The notes: a model not told the origin generated them from the letters alone. A DNA stretch of 64,000 nt from Halomonas sp. I5-271120 (GCF_030553075.1 NZ_CP130701.1:3658001-3722000); one strand, 5' to 3'; positions 35,572-44,827 are shown, numbered from the stretch's first letter. Numbers and translations are program-made.

Positions 35572-36216
35572 GGTGACTTCCTTATCATTGTTAATATGAG
35601 GGATTAAGAAATTACCACGTCGACCTTGGCCCAGCCACGATCCAATGATCGTAGGTCGAGGCATCTCTGCCTCACTGCTGGACGCAGCACGTCTAGGGAC
35701 TGCGTCACACCAACTCAAGATCCCGATCAGTACCTGGTTCCTATTGGCTCAGGCAAATGACTCACCTGAAGTTTTCGTGCATTAACCACACTCGGATCGA
35801 TGAGACAGATGTGAATCGTCCCGGTTTTCGTAGAAACCTGCACGGCGTATTACCGAAAGAGTGAAGTGGGGCTCATCGACGGCCCGCTGAACCTATAGGT
35901 AGCTGGCGCACCGAAAAATGGTTCGGACAGTGCGGCGACTGGCAAGGCGGTGGAGTATCTCCTGAAGCGGTCGGTAGGACTAGATCGCCACCTAGTAGGA
36001 AATAGCTGCCGACCGACAACAATCGAGTCGAGGTGCCTGGTTCGACCCTGAATTCAAGCAACAAGCGCAGCGCTGGACGGTCACATCCATCCCCCAGCAT
36101 TGACAGTCTGCTCGTGTCCGCCACCTGGCTCTTGTTGCCTACCTCGCCCTGTTCGCTATATCGCCCCACCTACCGCACTGACGGCCAACGAGAGCCCCAT
36201 GGCCATCAACACATGG
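35572..36216. other. Degenerate intergenic region with an IS66 TnpC remnant
   Basis: Within 35941-36040 the plus strand reads like the IS66 TnpC segment YSLKRWAALTRYLDDGRLPI-DNNRVE, but with frame disruptions (for example EYLLKRSVGLDRHL, then ACRPTDNNRVE-like). The remainder shows no gene. It separates the binding-protein gene from the inverted-repeat-flanked TA module. Confidence 0.55.
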
Positions 36217-36243
36217 TGTGGGATGAAAAAGAATATCATCCTA
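36217..36243 (+). repeat. Left inverted repeat flanking dinJ-yafQ
   Basis: TGTGGGATGAAAA-N6-TCATCCTA. It is matched in inverse orientation at 36949-36976, with both outer arms conserved and only the 6-7 nt centre different. The repeat itself can form a GGATGA/TCATCC hairpin. Confidence 0.75.
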
Positions 36244-36325
36244 TGGTGGGCTATAACCCTTTGATTTCTGGTCAGGGGCAGCCATGCCGTCAAGGTAAAG
36301 TATCATCCTTTCTTGCTTGCCTTGC

Positions 36326-36598
36326 CTACTCGCGGAAAAGATCAGCGTGGCTACCAGTACGAGCCAAGTGCAGTTCGTCATCTACTACGCGATACAGCAC
36401 CAACCAATCGGGTTCGATGTGGGCATCCCGGTAGTCCTTCCAGTTCCCCCGCAGCGGGTGATCCTGGTAGGTATCCGGCAAGGGAGCTTGCTCGAGCAGC
36501 AGGCCCAGGAGGTGCCGTAGCTTGTCCATGTCCTTGCCGCGCTTCTGGACCCGCTTCACATCGCGTTTGAACTGACTGGAACGGATTGGGGTCAGCAT
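36326..36598 (-). CDS. yafQ: YafQ-family ribosome-dependent mRNA interferase toxin
   Basis: 90 residues of the RelE/ParE fold, YafQ type. FKRDVKRVQKRGKDMDKL and HPLRGNWKDYRDAHIEPDWL, followed by RTGSHADLF, retain the His/Asp/His residues associated with YafQ catalysis. It cleaves mRNA on translating ribosomes when freed from antitoxin. The start overlaps the dinJ stop (TGATG), the normal antitoxin-first order. Appears intact. Confidence 0.9.
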   Translation of the reverse strand: MLTPIRSSQFKRDVKRVQKRGKDMDKLRHLLGLLLEQAPLPDTYQDHPLRGNWKDYRDAHIEPDWLVLYRVVDDELHLARTGSHADLFRE

Positions 36599-36855
36599 CA
36601 GATGCCCAGGTCCTCGAACAGTGCATCCGCACTATCAAAGCGCTTGCCCTTGCCAGCATCCAGCTCTTCCAGGGCCTTAGCCGTGGTGGCGTTGGGCACC
36701 TGCACGGCAAACGGCAGGCGCTTTTCGTCGGCGATCCGCAGCATCAGCAGGCGAATGGCGTCGGACACGGACAGACCCATGGCCTCCAGGGCGGCGGTGG
36801 CGCGCTCCTTGGTTTCGGTATCGATGCGGGCTCGGACCACAGTATCAGCACTCAT
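36598..36855 (-). CDS. dinJ: DinJ/RelB-family antitoxin
   Basis: 85 residues. A ribbon-helix-helix N-terminus (VVRARIDTETKERATAALEA) would bind the operator; the C-terminal part (DAGKGKRFDSADALFEDLGI) would wrap the toxin. A ribosome site (AGGGAG) lies upstream of the ATG. It forms one operon with yafQ, and the pair sits within an inverted-repeat-bounded segment of about 760 bp. Confidence 0.9.
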   Translation of the reverse strand: MSADTVVRARIDTETKERATAALEAMGLSVSDAIRLLMLRIADEKRLPFAVQVPNATTAKALEELDAGKGKRFDSADALFEDLGI

Positions 36856-36948
36856 GATTATTCTCCCTCTCTATCGTGGCTACATCGTAGCTACATCATA
36901 GCCGGGCTAGGCCACCTTGTCATCACCGGAGGGTGACTCTCTATTTTC

Positions 36949-36976
36949 TAGGATGACACTTTGTTTTCATCCCACA
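36949..36976 (-). repeat. Right inverted repeat flanking dinJ-yafQ
   Basis: Read on the minus strand: TGTGGGATGAAAA-N7-TCATCCTA, the inverse partner of 36217-36243. Together the two bound a 760-bp unit with the TA operon as the only genes. Confidence 0.75.
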
Positions 36977-37121
36977 CATGGGTTTATGACGCCCAAGACG
37001 GCCTTACTGCGTCGCCACACATGACCAGCGGTTGCCGAAGTGGTCCCCGAAATTCGGACCAGGTCTGAACAATGGGGTCAGTTCAGTGCGGAAGGCTTCC
37101 TCGCTCACGACGCCGTTCAGG

Positions 37122-37433
37122 TTATGTGTGAACTCCTCTCTCCAGCCTGCCTATCAGATCCAGTACCTGATGAGGATCTTCTCGCATGACATCGATGGGG
37201 CGCTTCCAGCCGAGGCCTTTTACCTCGCTATATAGCCAACGCTCTGCCGCAGCTCGATTACCTTCGAAAAGTTCGATTGCTGCCCGCCAGACGGCGATTG
37301 CGATCTCCCCTACTGGCTCGGCAGCGCCATATATCGTCCAATCTTCCGCTTCTGCAGCTGGCTCTAGCGGGGCCTCGTACTTGATGACACTACCCCGTAA
37401 CCGAACACGCGGTGTATTGCGTTCAGTCGTCAT
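37122..37433 (-). CDS. DUF2384 (MbcA/ParS/Xre C-terminal) antitoxin-like protein, no toxin partner visible
   Basis: 103 residues. The C-terminal half (FEGNRAAAERWLYSEVKGLG ... VMREDPHQVLDLIGRLERGV) is the DUF2384 toxin-binding domain found in antitoxins paired with RES toxins. The N-terminus is short and lacks a clear Xre HTH. GGAGG lies just before the ATG. No RES-domain gene follows, so it is an orphan antitoxin or a remnant. Confidence 0.75.
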   Translation of the reverse strand: MTTERNTPRVRLRGSVIKYEAPLEPAAEAEDWTIYGAAEPVGEIAIAVWRAAIELFEGNRAAAERWLYSEVKGLGWKRPIDVMREDPHQVLDLIGRLERGVHT

Positions 37434-37580
37434 CGCAACCTCCAGTCAGAGACTCGCGGGTGAGGATAAGTACCTAGCTGACGCTGACCACCGGCGTGAG
37501 AACGGGCACCGAGGGAAGGGTCACTCACGTCGCCGGGCGACATGCCGGTATTCAGGATTATCAGTTACTTCTCTCAGTAC

Positions 37581-38225
37581 TTAACTCTTGGCACGCAGGA
37601 CTCGGACATCAGCCAGCGCAAGGCCCGTCGCCTCCGCGATCTGTTCATCCGTCAGCACACCCAACTGAATAAGGTTACGAGCTGTCTGTTCAGCACGCAG
37701 TTGCTCACCTTCCTGGCGACCTTCCTGCCGCTCTTTCTTCGCCCAGTTTTCCAGATTTTCTGCCAGCATGTCTCTATCCTCCACCAAGCTGTTGAGCTGC
37801 TCAAGGTTAACGCCAGCCCCGAGCCATTGAAGATGGCGCTTCAACCAGCGGGTGATGATGGCGTCCGTACGTTCCTTGTGGGGATCATTCTGGATGATCC
37901 CCACAACCCGATCGACGGCCCGTTGTAGGGCCTCTCGACTGCCCACGGCATTTTCGATACCGAACACCCCACTCAGTGGGGTCTGCCGCTGCCCTAGTTC
38001 CTCGGCAGTATAGCGGCCCTCATCGATTAGGTAGTATCGCAGGTGCGGCTGATAGACCCGGAGAAAGGCTGGTGGTTCCGGCTGTACCATGTCGTAGATG
38101 TCTTGCGGTGCCGTCCAGCGATCCGAGCCGTTGTAAAGCACGATGGGCAACACCGGTGGCAACCCTTGGCGCGGCGTCGTGACATGGGCCTTGAGCAGGT
38201 GGTCAATTCGGAAAATGCGCGGGTC
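37581..38225 (-). pseudogene. Rpn/YhgA-like recombination-promoting nuclease, N-terminus lost
   Basis: C-terminal ~210 residues of an Rpn-family (transposase_31) protein. The frame reads IFRIDHLLKAHVTTPRQ into LPPVLPIVLYNGSDRWTAPQ, then a long helical part, a Glu/Gln-rich coiled coil (KKERQEGRQEGEQLRAEQ) and the HTH-like tail LTDEQIAEATGLALADVRVL. The PD-(D/E)XK nuclease start normally found in the first ~100 residues is missing and is replaced upstream by an out-of-frame HipA fragment. Non-functional or severely truncated. Confidence 0.75.
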
Positions 38226-38560
38226 CGACTGATCCTGAATCCCATATCGTCGCTGGGGATATAGGGGATAGTCGAGACAGGGTCATAGGCCGGCGCGAGT
38301 GAGGCGTTTTGCCGTTCGGGATAAATAAGTGACCAGTTCTTCTTGTGCATATTGCCGTTTCCCGTCAGAACGCAGAACACAAGACCCCGGATGAATTCAG
38401 CGATATCGGGATCGCTGGTCTCGGCGGCGAGCACCTATGCGATATTGAATAGGGCTGCCGTTTTGCCCTTACCCAGTAATCGGTCACGCCATTCAGCAGG
38501 GCTAGCTCGGCGATCGAGGCGCTCCCCCTGAAGTGGGCCTTAAGGACGGTGATGATCCGC
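38226..38560 (-). pseudogene. HipA-family kinase/toxin fragments
   Basis: Short frames match HipA: DIAEFIRGLVFCVLTGNGNM, then HKKNWSLIYPERQNASLAPA and YDPVSTIPYI (38230-38430), preceded in a shifted frame by HFRGSASIAELALLNGVTDY and LGKGKTAALFNIA-like sequence. The catalytic GNxDxHxKN-type region survives as GNGNMHKKN, but the reading frame is broken and the N-terminus is gone. Confidence 0.75.
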
Positions 38561-38653
38561 GTTTCGGAATGACGGTATCGAGTCATCGCGAGACCTCCTG
38601 CTATCAGGGTAAACGTAGCGAAAATCTCAAATTGCCAGTGGACCGGTTTTTTT

Positions 38654-38668
38654 GGGGGGGGGGGGGGG
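38654..38668 (+). repeat. Homopolymer G15 tract preceded by T7
   Basis: Seven Ts (38647-38653) run directly into fifteen Gs within pseudogene debris between the HipA remnant and the SNF2 helicase. No intact gene spans it. Its length may be unstable or partly a sequencing artefact. Confidence 0.8.
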
Positions 38669-38803
38669 AGAAGGTCAATTACGCAGCTGGCCTTGGCATG
38701 GCCTTCCAGCAGCATATTAAGCCCGACCAACCCGCCAGGCACGGATACCGCTTATGTCACGACTGCCCCTCTGAGCAGAATTCACACGGACTTCTCACAC
38801 CAA

Positions 38804-41800
38804 CTATTCCACTGGCGCGAACAGTAACGCCAGATCCTCTTCATCGAACAGGGGACCATCGCTCTTCTGTTCCCTACCACCCTCCAGGATCGAGGCGGCC
38901 AGGTCCGCCTTGCGCGCCTGCAGGTCGAGAATGCGCTCCTCCACGGTGCCGGCACATACCAGCTTGTAGACGAACACCGGATTCTGCTGTCCCATGCGAT
39001 GAGCACGTCCGGTCGCCTGAGCTTCCACCGCAGGGTTCCACCAAGGATCATAGTGAATCACGGTATCTGCTGTGGTGAGATTGAGACCGGTGCCGCCGGC
39101 CTTGAGGCTGATCAGGAAGACCGGGACCTCGCCCTGCTGGAACAGCGCTACCCGCTGGGTGCGGGTCTTGCCCGGAGTGTCGCCAGTAAGAGTCGTGTAG
39201 GGGATGTGGTCGTCTTCCAACGCCTGGCCAATCAGCCCGAGCATTTCGGTGAACTGCGAGAAGATCAGGATCCGGCGCCCGTCCTCGATCAGCGGCGGCA
39301 GCAACTCACGCAACTGCTCCAGCTTGGCTGAGCGGCGCACCTCTTTCGCGCTGTCCAGCTTGACCAGGCGAGGGTCACAGCAGGCCTGACGCAGCTTAAG
39401 CAGCGCATCCAACATCACGATACCGGAACCGGCCAGGCCACGCTCGGCGATGGCCTCTTGCACCCGTTGGTGCTGGGCCAGGCGCAGGCTCTCATAGAGA
39501 TCGCGCTGGCCACCGGTCAGCGCGATCTCGCGACGCGTCTCGGTCTTATCAGGTAACTCACTCAGCACCTGCTGCTTGGTTCGGCGCAGCATCAGAGGCG
39601 CGATGCGCCGCGAAAGGCTCTGGCTCAGCGATACGTCGCCGTCCTTCTCGATCGGGGCGCGAAAACGCTGCCCAAACCACTGCTGGCTGCCCAACGCCCC
39701 CGGTGCCACCACATCGAGCTGGGCCCACAGCTCGCCCAGATGGTTCTCCAACGGCGTCCCTGTCATCGCCAACGCTCGTTCTACGGTGAGCTCGCGTACA
39801 GCACGCGCTGTCTGGCTCGCCGCATTCTTGATCGCCTGAGCCTCATCAAGCACTAATAGACCAAACGTCTGTTCTTGCAACAAGACCACATCGCGCATCA
39901 GCAACGGGTAGGTAGTTATCACCATATCGGCCATGGGTAGGGACTTCTCGATCTGCTGATGACGCTGGATTTTACTGCCCTGCAAGACAATTACCTTCAA
40001 ACTCGGGGCGAACCGTGCGGCTTCAGCACACCAGTTGCCCACCAGGCTTGTAGGCGCTACCACTAGTACTGGCCCTTCCAGCGCACCACGGGCATGCTCA
40101 TCGAGTACATGTGCCAGCACCTGAACTGTCTTGCCAAGCCCCATATCGTCGGCGAGGATACCTCCCGTGCCGAGCTCGGAGAGAAAGCGCAACCAGGCCA
40201 CACCTCGAGACTGATAGTCACGCAGCTCTCCGGCAAACCCTGATGGTTGGGGGACGCTGACGGGGAGCTCCCGTAGGCGTTGAGCCAAAACGGTTACGTT
40301 CTCGCGTCCCGCCCAGTGTTCTTGTTCAGCCAAGGGCGCAAGCTGCTCGGCCGTTGTCAGTGGCAGCTTGAGCGCCTCCTCGGGATCGCTTTCATCTTCC
40401 AACCAGTCGAGGATCGGCGACATTAGCGCCCGCAGCTTGGCCAGAGGCAGCACCAGCTGCCGGTTATCCGGCAGGCTCAGCGTCCAGGTCGCGTCTTTAG
40501 ATTCCTCCTCACAGGGTTCCAACGGAAAATCCTCACGCATCAACAGCTGGCGTAGGATCGGCAGTAGGTTCAGCCGCTCCCCTGCCACCTCGATATCCAG
40601 CGCCAGATCGAACCACCCATTGCCCGCTGGCTCCAGTTCGCCATGCCAGCTATCCGGCTCGAGGCGAATTGGCTCATCGGGAAAGTCATCGCTGAACACG
40701 ACCAGGCAACCCGCCTGACGCAGCTGGGCGATCATGTCCCACCAACCATCGGGGTCCGCCAGATGGGTCGGCCACTCCACGGCGCTGGTCGGAGGCGTTT
40801 CATCGATGGGCAGCAGAAACGTCCAGGGGGGCAATTCAAGATGGTCCGGCATCCTCTGCAGCTCGGCCAGCCGCTCCAGCGTCACCATCCCAGGCGGCAG
40901 GGCGCGCACCAATGCCAGCTCCGCCTGCGGATCGCGCACCACCGTCAGCCGCCGACCATTTCGGTAGCCCTTAGCGACCTCGCCTTCTTCAGGAGGCACC
41001 TCGATTCCGTCATAGTCAAAGCTGACGACCGCCGCTCCTGTCTGGATCCAACGAGGTAACGGCGCACCATGACGGAAGCCAATTTGGCCTTCAGCCACTA
41101 CCATGGTCACCTTGAGCCGCGGCGCCACGTCCTCCAGAGTGTGCTCTGACACTTGGCTAGGCGCCGGAAATGCCGCCCCCGCCCTCTTCGACTCACGCAA
41201 CCGCTCTGCTAACCAGTCACTGATCTCGGGTGGTACCGACGGCGCCCGACGTAACATGGCAAACAGGTCTGGATCGCCGTCCATTCGGCCAAACTGGCCA
41301 CGCTCGGGATCGAGATAGCAGAGCTCACGACCAGCTCTAAGAATGATGGCCTCGGAGGAAAGCATGTCGGGAGGCATCGTCGACACTTGCAGTTGCTGGA
41401 CGCCCTGGTCATCTACCTGCCAGCTGGGCGCCAGGCGGCACTCAGGGCCATGCTCCAGCTGAGGGCCTGTCTGCTTGCCGTAAAACAATAGCGGCGGCGT
41501 ATTGCTGTCTAGTAATGCCCATAACGCCCGCGCCTGAAACGGTTGTGATATCAGCGCCCATGGCGGCTGACCGCTCGACCAGGGCATCTCTACCTTGCCG
41601 TGCATCAGCAGATCAATCGCGTCTTCTTGCTCGGCCAGCCAGCCCGCCTCAGGGGCCGGCACTAACTCTCCCGAGGCACTGACTTCGATGTGGCGGGGAG
41701 AGACCCATCCCGTTCCGCGGCTGCGTTGTTTGGAGGGTCGCAACCACACTGGAATCACCGTCAACGTAGGCACATGGGCATGTCGACCGCCGCGATCCAA

Positions 41801-42298
41801 GAACAGTCCTAGTCGATACTTGGCGTCAACGCGTTGCCCCTCGGCCAGTGACGTCTCGGTCAGCTCCCATTGACTAATCCAATGATCCCACTGCTGCTTG
41901 AGCGCACTCGTCTCATCCACGTTTGATGGCGCACTCGACTCGAGTGACGTGTCTTTTCCATCGCCCAGTTGATTGAGAAACGTTTGGATCAAGGCGACGG
42001 CATGTTTACAGCCGACGCCCACGGGGCAGCTGCAGCTCGTACTCAATGCCCCATACTTATCTACTACGTCAATCTCGATCCGCGTCTGATAAGGCCGCTT
42101 GTGGCTGCCATCTACATTGCCGCTCAGTGTTACCCGCTCATGCTTACGCTGCAGGTCCATCGTTCCCAACACACGCTGCTGATTGGCATATCGAAGACCT
42201 CGCTGAAACGCTCCGTTATCGAAGTTGCCCTGCCAATCGCGCTGGAGCAAGGCGATGAACAACGCCAAGGAGTCGTTCGTCGGAAGAGAATCAGACAC
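38804..42298 (-). CDS. SNF2/HepA-family DNA-dependent ATPase with N-terminal SWIM zinc finger
   Basis: 1164 residues. The SWIM finger CSCPVGVGCKHAVAL (about 86-102) is followed by a long family-specific region and a SNF2 motor: motif I DDMGLGKTVQVL near 716, DEAQ box LVLDEAQAIKNA near 815, motif III ALAMTGTPLENHLGELW, and the helicase C-terminal lobe ending GLNLTTADTVIHYDP, WWNPAVEAQATGRAHRMGQ. It likely remodels protein-DNA or protein-RNA complexes by translocation. The gene is intact, standalone and probably host-encoded; similar proteins also occur in some defence loci. Confidence 0.9.
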   Translation of the reverse strand: MSDSLPTNDSLALFIALLQRDWQGNFDNGAFQRGLRYANQQRVLGTMDLQRKHERVTLSGNVDGSHKRPYQTRIEIDVVDKYGALSTSCSCPVGVGCKHAVALIQTFLNQLGDGKDTSLESSAPSNVDETSALKQQWDHWISQWELTETSLAEGQRVDAKYRLGLFLDRGGRHAHVPTLTVIPVWLRPSKQRSRGTGWVSPRHIEVSASGELVPAPEAGWLAEQEDAIDLLMHGKVEMPWSSGQPPWALISQPFQARALWALLDSNTPPLLFYGKQTGPQLEHGPECRLAPSWQVDDQGVQQLQVSTMPPDMLSSEAIILRAGRELCYLDPERGQFGRMDGDPDLFAMLRRAPSVPPEISDWLAERLRESKRAGAAFPAPSQVSEHTLEDVAPRLKVTMVVAEGQIGFRHGAPLPRWIQTGAAVVSFDYDGIEVPPEEGEVAKGYRNGRRLTVVRDPQAELALVRALPPGMVTLERLAELQRMPDHLELPPWTFLLPIDETPPTSAVEWPTHLADPDGWWDMIAQLRQAGCLVVFSDDFPDEPIRLEPDSWHGELEPAGNGWFDLALDIEVAGERLNLLPILRQLLMREDFPLEPCEEESKDATWTLSLPDNRQLVLPLAKLRALMSPILDWLEDESDPEEALKLPLTTAEQLAPLAEQEHWAGRENVTVLAQRLRELPVSVPQPSGFAGELRDYQSRGVAWLRFLSELGTGGILADDMGLGKTVQVLAHVLDEHARGALEGPVLVVAPTSLVGNWCAEAARFAPSLKVIVLQGSKIQRHQQIEKSLPMADMVITTYPLLMRDVVLLQEQTFGLLVLDEAQAIKNAASQTARAVRELTVERALAMTGTPLENHLGELWAQLDVVAPGALGSQQWFGQRFRAPIEKDGDVSLSQSLSRRIAPLMLRRTKQQVLSELPDKTETRREIALTGGQRDLYESLRLAQHQRVQEAIAERGLAGSGIVMLDALLKLRQACCDPRLVKLDSAKEVRRSAKLEQLRELLPPLIEDGRRILIFSQFTEMLGLIGQALEDDHIPYTTLTGDTPGKTRTQRVALFQQGEVPVFLISLKAGGTGLNLTTADTVIHYDPWWNPAVEAQATGRAHRMGQQNPVFVYKLVCAGTVEERILDLQARKADLAASILEGGREQKSDGPLFDEEDLALLFAPVE

Positions 42299-43016
42299 GG
42301 GTACGCCTCAAGGTCAAAACCAAAACGGCCATTGGACCGAAGCCGTCATGGATTGACAACCATCGCTGGGGTTCAGGCCATCTCCTGCCGATCGCGCGAC
42401 TTCCGGTGCCAGATAACGATCAAGCATTGAGACTACAACGCGAGCTCATATGCCAAGCGGCCGGGTTCGAATGTCAGGGACCATTACACCCTGGGACTAA
42501 ACACCTAGCTATCGGAGCCGTATGTTGAAGTGCCTGCTCCAGCACATCCACTATCATGTCGCTGCGAGGTAAGCAGGAGACTCGCCCGACGATCATACCG
42601 GGCGATCCGGCGGGCAAAGTCGCCATAGACGAATCCTCGTCAGGTTGTGACCTAAGGGAAATTCGACTTCCATAAGCATCCAGCTGAGCCGTTTCAAACG
42701 GCCGCTGTAAAGCTACCAGCGAGGCCTTATAAAGATCTGACACAGTGATACGGGCTGGATTACGGGTAGAGGTTCACGCCCCGGGGCTATGAGTCGATCT
42801 CAGGACGGCCTTCGGTGAGACCCAGCGTAAATGCAAGCGCCCAGGCCAAGGGTCTGGGCGCTTGTGTGAGGTTTGGATCAACCCGCGCTACGTTCGAGCT
42901 CATGCAGGGCCGCAAGGGCCAGGAAACCAGAGAGGCTCTTGAACTCTCCATGGCGTGCGACGGCATTGTCGATGCGCTTGGTGAACAAGTATTGATTTCA
43001 CTAACATTGACGAGGC
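42299..43016. other. Intergenic stretch without convincing genes
   Basis: About 720 bp upstream of both the minus-strand helicase gene and the plus-strand prlF-yhaV operon. It contains a GC stem-loop (AAGCGCCCAG ... CTGGGCGCTT, around 42836-42864) without a T-run, and 76-89 codon frames lacking ribosome sites or recognisable motifs. The helicase promoter should lie near 42299-42450. Confidence 0.5.
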
Positions 43017-43058
43017 AATGCAATCGCATTACCTTTTTCGAATAACAGTTGCATTACC
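43017..43058 (+). promoter_or_regulatory. Candidate PrlF operator upstream of prlF-yhaV
   Basis: AATGC-AATC-GCATT (43017-43030) is an inverted repeat, and a third half-site GCATTAC lies at 43051-43057, about 20 bp before the start codon. TTGACG at 43006 may be the -35 box. This fits autoregulation by an AbrB-type antitoxin; binding is inferred. Confidence 0.45.
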
Positions 43059-43076
43059 ATTGAGCAAAGGCCAACC

Positions 43077-43412
43077 ATGAACACGACCATTGAGGATGAC
43101 TCCACCCTGACGGATCGCTACCAGACGACCGTTCCGGCATCGGTTCGTCGTGCGCTGAAGCTGAAACGCCGTGATCGGATTCATTACATGATTCGCCCCA
43201 ATGGGGAAGTAGTGCTAACTCGTGCCTGCGATGAGCCCGGCCAAGATCCCGTGATTACCAGCTTCCTGGCCTTCCTGGAGCGCGATCTGCAGGAGCACCC
43301 GGCCAACATTCGTCCTGTCACTGCCAGCACCTTTGCCGAGGCCGAACGCCTGACGGCAGGCATTGAGGTAGATCTCGATGAAGAACTGGCAGAGGACGAC
43401 GACGACGCATGA
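43077..43412 (+). CDS. prlF: PrlF/SohA-family AbrB-type antitoxin
   Basis: 111 residues. The N-terminal swapped-hairpin AbrB domain (STLTDRYQTTVPASVRRALK, LKRRDRIHYMIRPNGEVVL) is the DNA-binding part, and the acidic tail (VDLDEELAEDDDDA) is typical of PrlF. It neutralises YhaV and represses the operon. Its stop overlaps the yhaV start (ATGA). Confidence 0.9.
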   Translation: MNTTIEDDSTLTDRYQTTVPASVRRALKLKRRDRIHYMIRPNGEVVLTRACDEPGQDPVITSFLAFLERDLQEHPANIRPVTASTFAEAERLTAGIEVDLDEELAEDDDDA

Positions 43413-43906
43413 ACCCCCTGGAGATAAATGGATGGACGATCTACGCACATCCGCTGTTCCTGGAGCAGGTCGATGCGCTCACCAATAAGGTAAAGCGACT
43501 TCAGGAAAAGGATCCACTCGGATATCGCAGCAAACCGGCCACCAAGCGTCTGGCGGCGGTTGTGAAGTTGACCAAGAGCGACATTCCACAAGATCCGGCA
43601 GGCTCTCAGTATCGCCAAGGAAACACTCTCGGGTCTAGGCACACTCATTGGTGCCGGGCAAAGTTCTACCAGCAGTACCGGCTGTTCTTTCGCTATGACC
43701 TGGCGAACAAAATCCTCATCTACGCCTGGGTCAACGACGAATCCACCAAGCGCGCCTATGGCAGCAAGCAGGACGCTTACACTACCTTCAGTAAGATGCT
43801 CGAGAATGGTCACCCACCAGATAGCTGGAGTGACTTGTGGAGAGCGGCTATCAGGGATGGCGAACACATCAAAGCGCTTCTAGGGGCTGAGGATGATCAG
43901 CCTTAA
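43409..43906 (+). CDS. yhaV: YhaV-family ribosome-dependent endoribonuclease toxin
   Basis: 165 residues. NGWTIYAHPLFLEQVDALTN, then HTHWCRAKFYQQYRLFFRY, then KILIYAWVNDESTKRAYGSK are diagnostic YhaV (RelE-fold) segments, complete to the C-terminus. Paired with the upstream prlF and translated by overlap. It cleaves mRNA to arrest growth when unneutralised. Confidence 0.92.
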   Translation: MNPLEINGWTIYAHPLFLEQVDALTNKVKRLQEKDPLGYRSKPATKRLAAVVKLTKSDIPQDPAGSQYRQGNTLGSRHTHWCRAKFYQQYRLFFRYDLANKILIYAWVNDESTKRAYGSKQDAYTTFSKMLENGHPPDSWSDLWRAAIRDGEHIKALLGAEDDQP

Positions 43907-43943
43907 TTTCGACATGCTGGAATTGCCCCTCAATTAGCAAGCC

Positions 43944-44431
43944 ATGAACCATTCCGGGAGTGTCGGCGGCGCACCGGTCAAGGTGGCCACCTCCAACTAC
44001 TTCCGCGGTGCCTTCGCCCATCACCACTGCTTGGTGCCGGCGGATGGCTGGTTCGAGTGGTTGCCGGTAGATGAGAAGAAGCAGCCGCACTTCCTATGCC
44101 GGGCAGATCATGAGCCGGTCTGGCTGGCATCTGGAGCGAGCGGCCGGACGGCATGCCCGGCTGCGAGATCCTCACCGAGCCCGCTCGAGGTGTGGCCAAG
44201 GAGATCCACTCGCGCATGCCGTTAGCCTTGGAAGCCGAAAGCCTGGAGCCTTGGCTAGATCCCCACCTGACCGACAGCAAAACCATACGCCAGCTGGTTC
44301 ACCATCTGCCCGCCGATACCCTCACTCAATGGCCGGTGAGCACCCGCGTGAACCGTCCGGGGAATGACGACGTCAGTTTGATTGAGCCGTTGTCTGCCGA
44401 ATCCTGGCCATTGATCCGTTATTCGAGATAG
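43944..44431 (+). pseudogene. YedK/HMCES-type SOS response-associated protein remnant
   Basis: YFRGAFAHHHCLVPADGWFE followed by LPVDEKKQPHFLCRADHEPV is the middle of a YedK (SRAP) protein. The C-terminal half continues in another frame: CEILTEPARGVAKEIHSRMP, then PWLDPHLTDSK. The N-terminus with the catalytic Cys2 that crosslinks to abasic sites is missing, and a frameshift near 44140 splits the rest, so the gene is non-functional. Confidence 0.82.
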
Positions 44432-44501
44432 TGGCCAACGGTCGTTCTCAGCAGGTCCTTGTGCCGGCAGAGATACCTGATCACGGGCGCGTTTCTACAG
44501 A

Positions 44502-44534
44502 CCCCCCAGCCTTCAACGCAAGGCCAGGGGGGTT
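44502..44534 (+). terminator. Hairpin after the YedK remnant
   Basis: CCCCCC-A-GCCTT ... AAGGC-CA-GGGGGG forms a strong stem with a 6-nt loop, followed by TTAATGA. Probably a former terminator of a neighbouring gene. Confidence 0.45.
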
Positions 44535-44609
44535 AATGAGATGGTCAGCCTGACCTCGATGTCCAGCAGGCTATGCTTGTCGGGCTTCTTCTTTTATGAG
44601 GACCTCGCC

Positions 44610-44678
44610 ATGACCACTGCCACCATCATCGGTATCGACCTGGGCAAGCAAACCTTCCACTTGCATGCTCAGGTAAGG
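44610..44678 (+). pseudogene. IS110-family transposase N-terminal scrap
   Basis: MTTATIIGIDLGKQTFHLHA is the DEDD-transposase start of IS110 elements, with the first catalytic Asp in GIDLGK. The match stops after about 21 codons at a TGA. No further IS110 sequence follows. Confidence 0.75.
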
Positions 44679-44781
44679 TGACGCTTTCTTGATGATTTGA
44701 GTACCGTCGCCACAACCCTCCTAACTCTGGGCCGCGCTGGCGACGACGGCCTCGCTATCTGTCACGTGAATGACATGACAG

Positions 44782-44795
44782 GCATTTATAAATGC
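44782..44795. promoter_or_regulatory. Perfect 14-bp palindrome upstream of arsC
   Basis: GCATTTATAAATGC lies 33 bp before the arsC start codon. Its AT-rich core resembles operators of small winged-helix repressors such as ArsR, but no arsR is present nearby. Confidence 0.45.
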
Positions 44796-44827
44796 TTATC
44801 AAAATGTGCTATCGGAGCGACGTCCTC

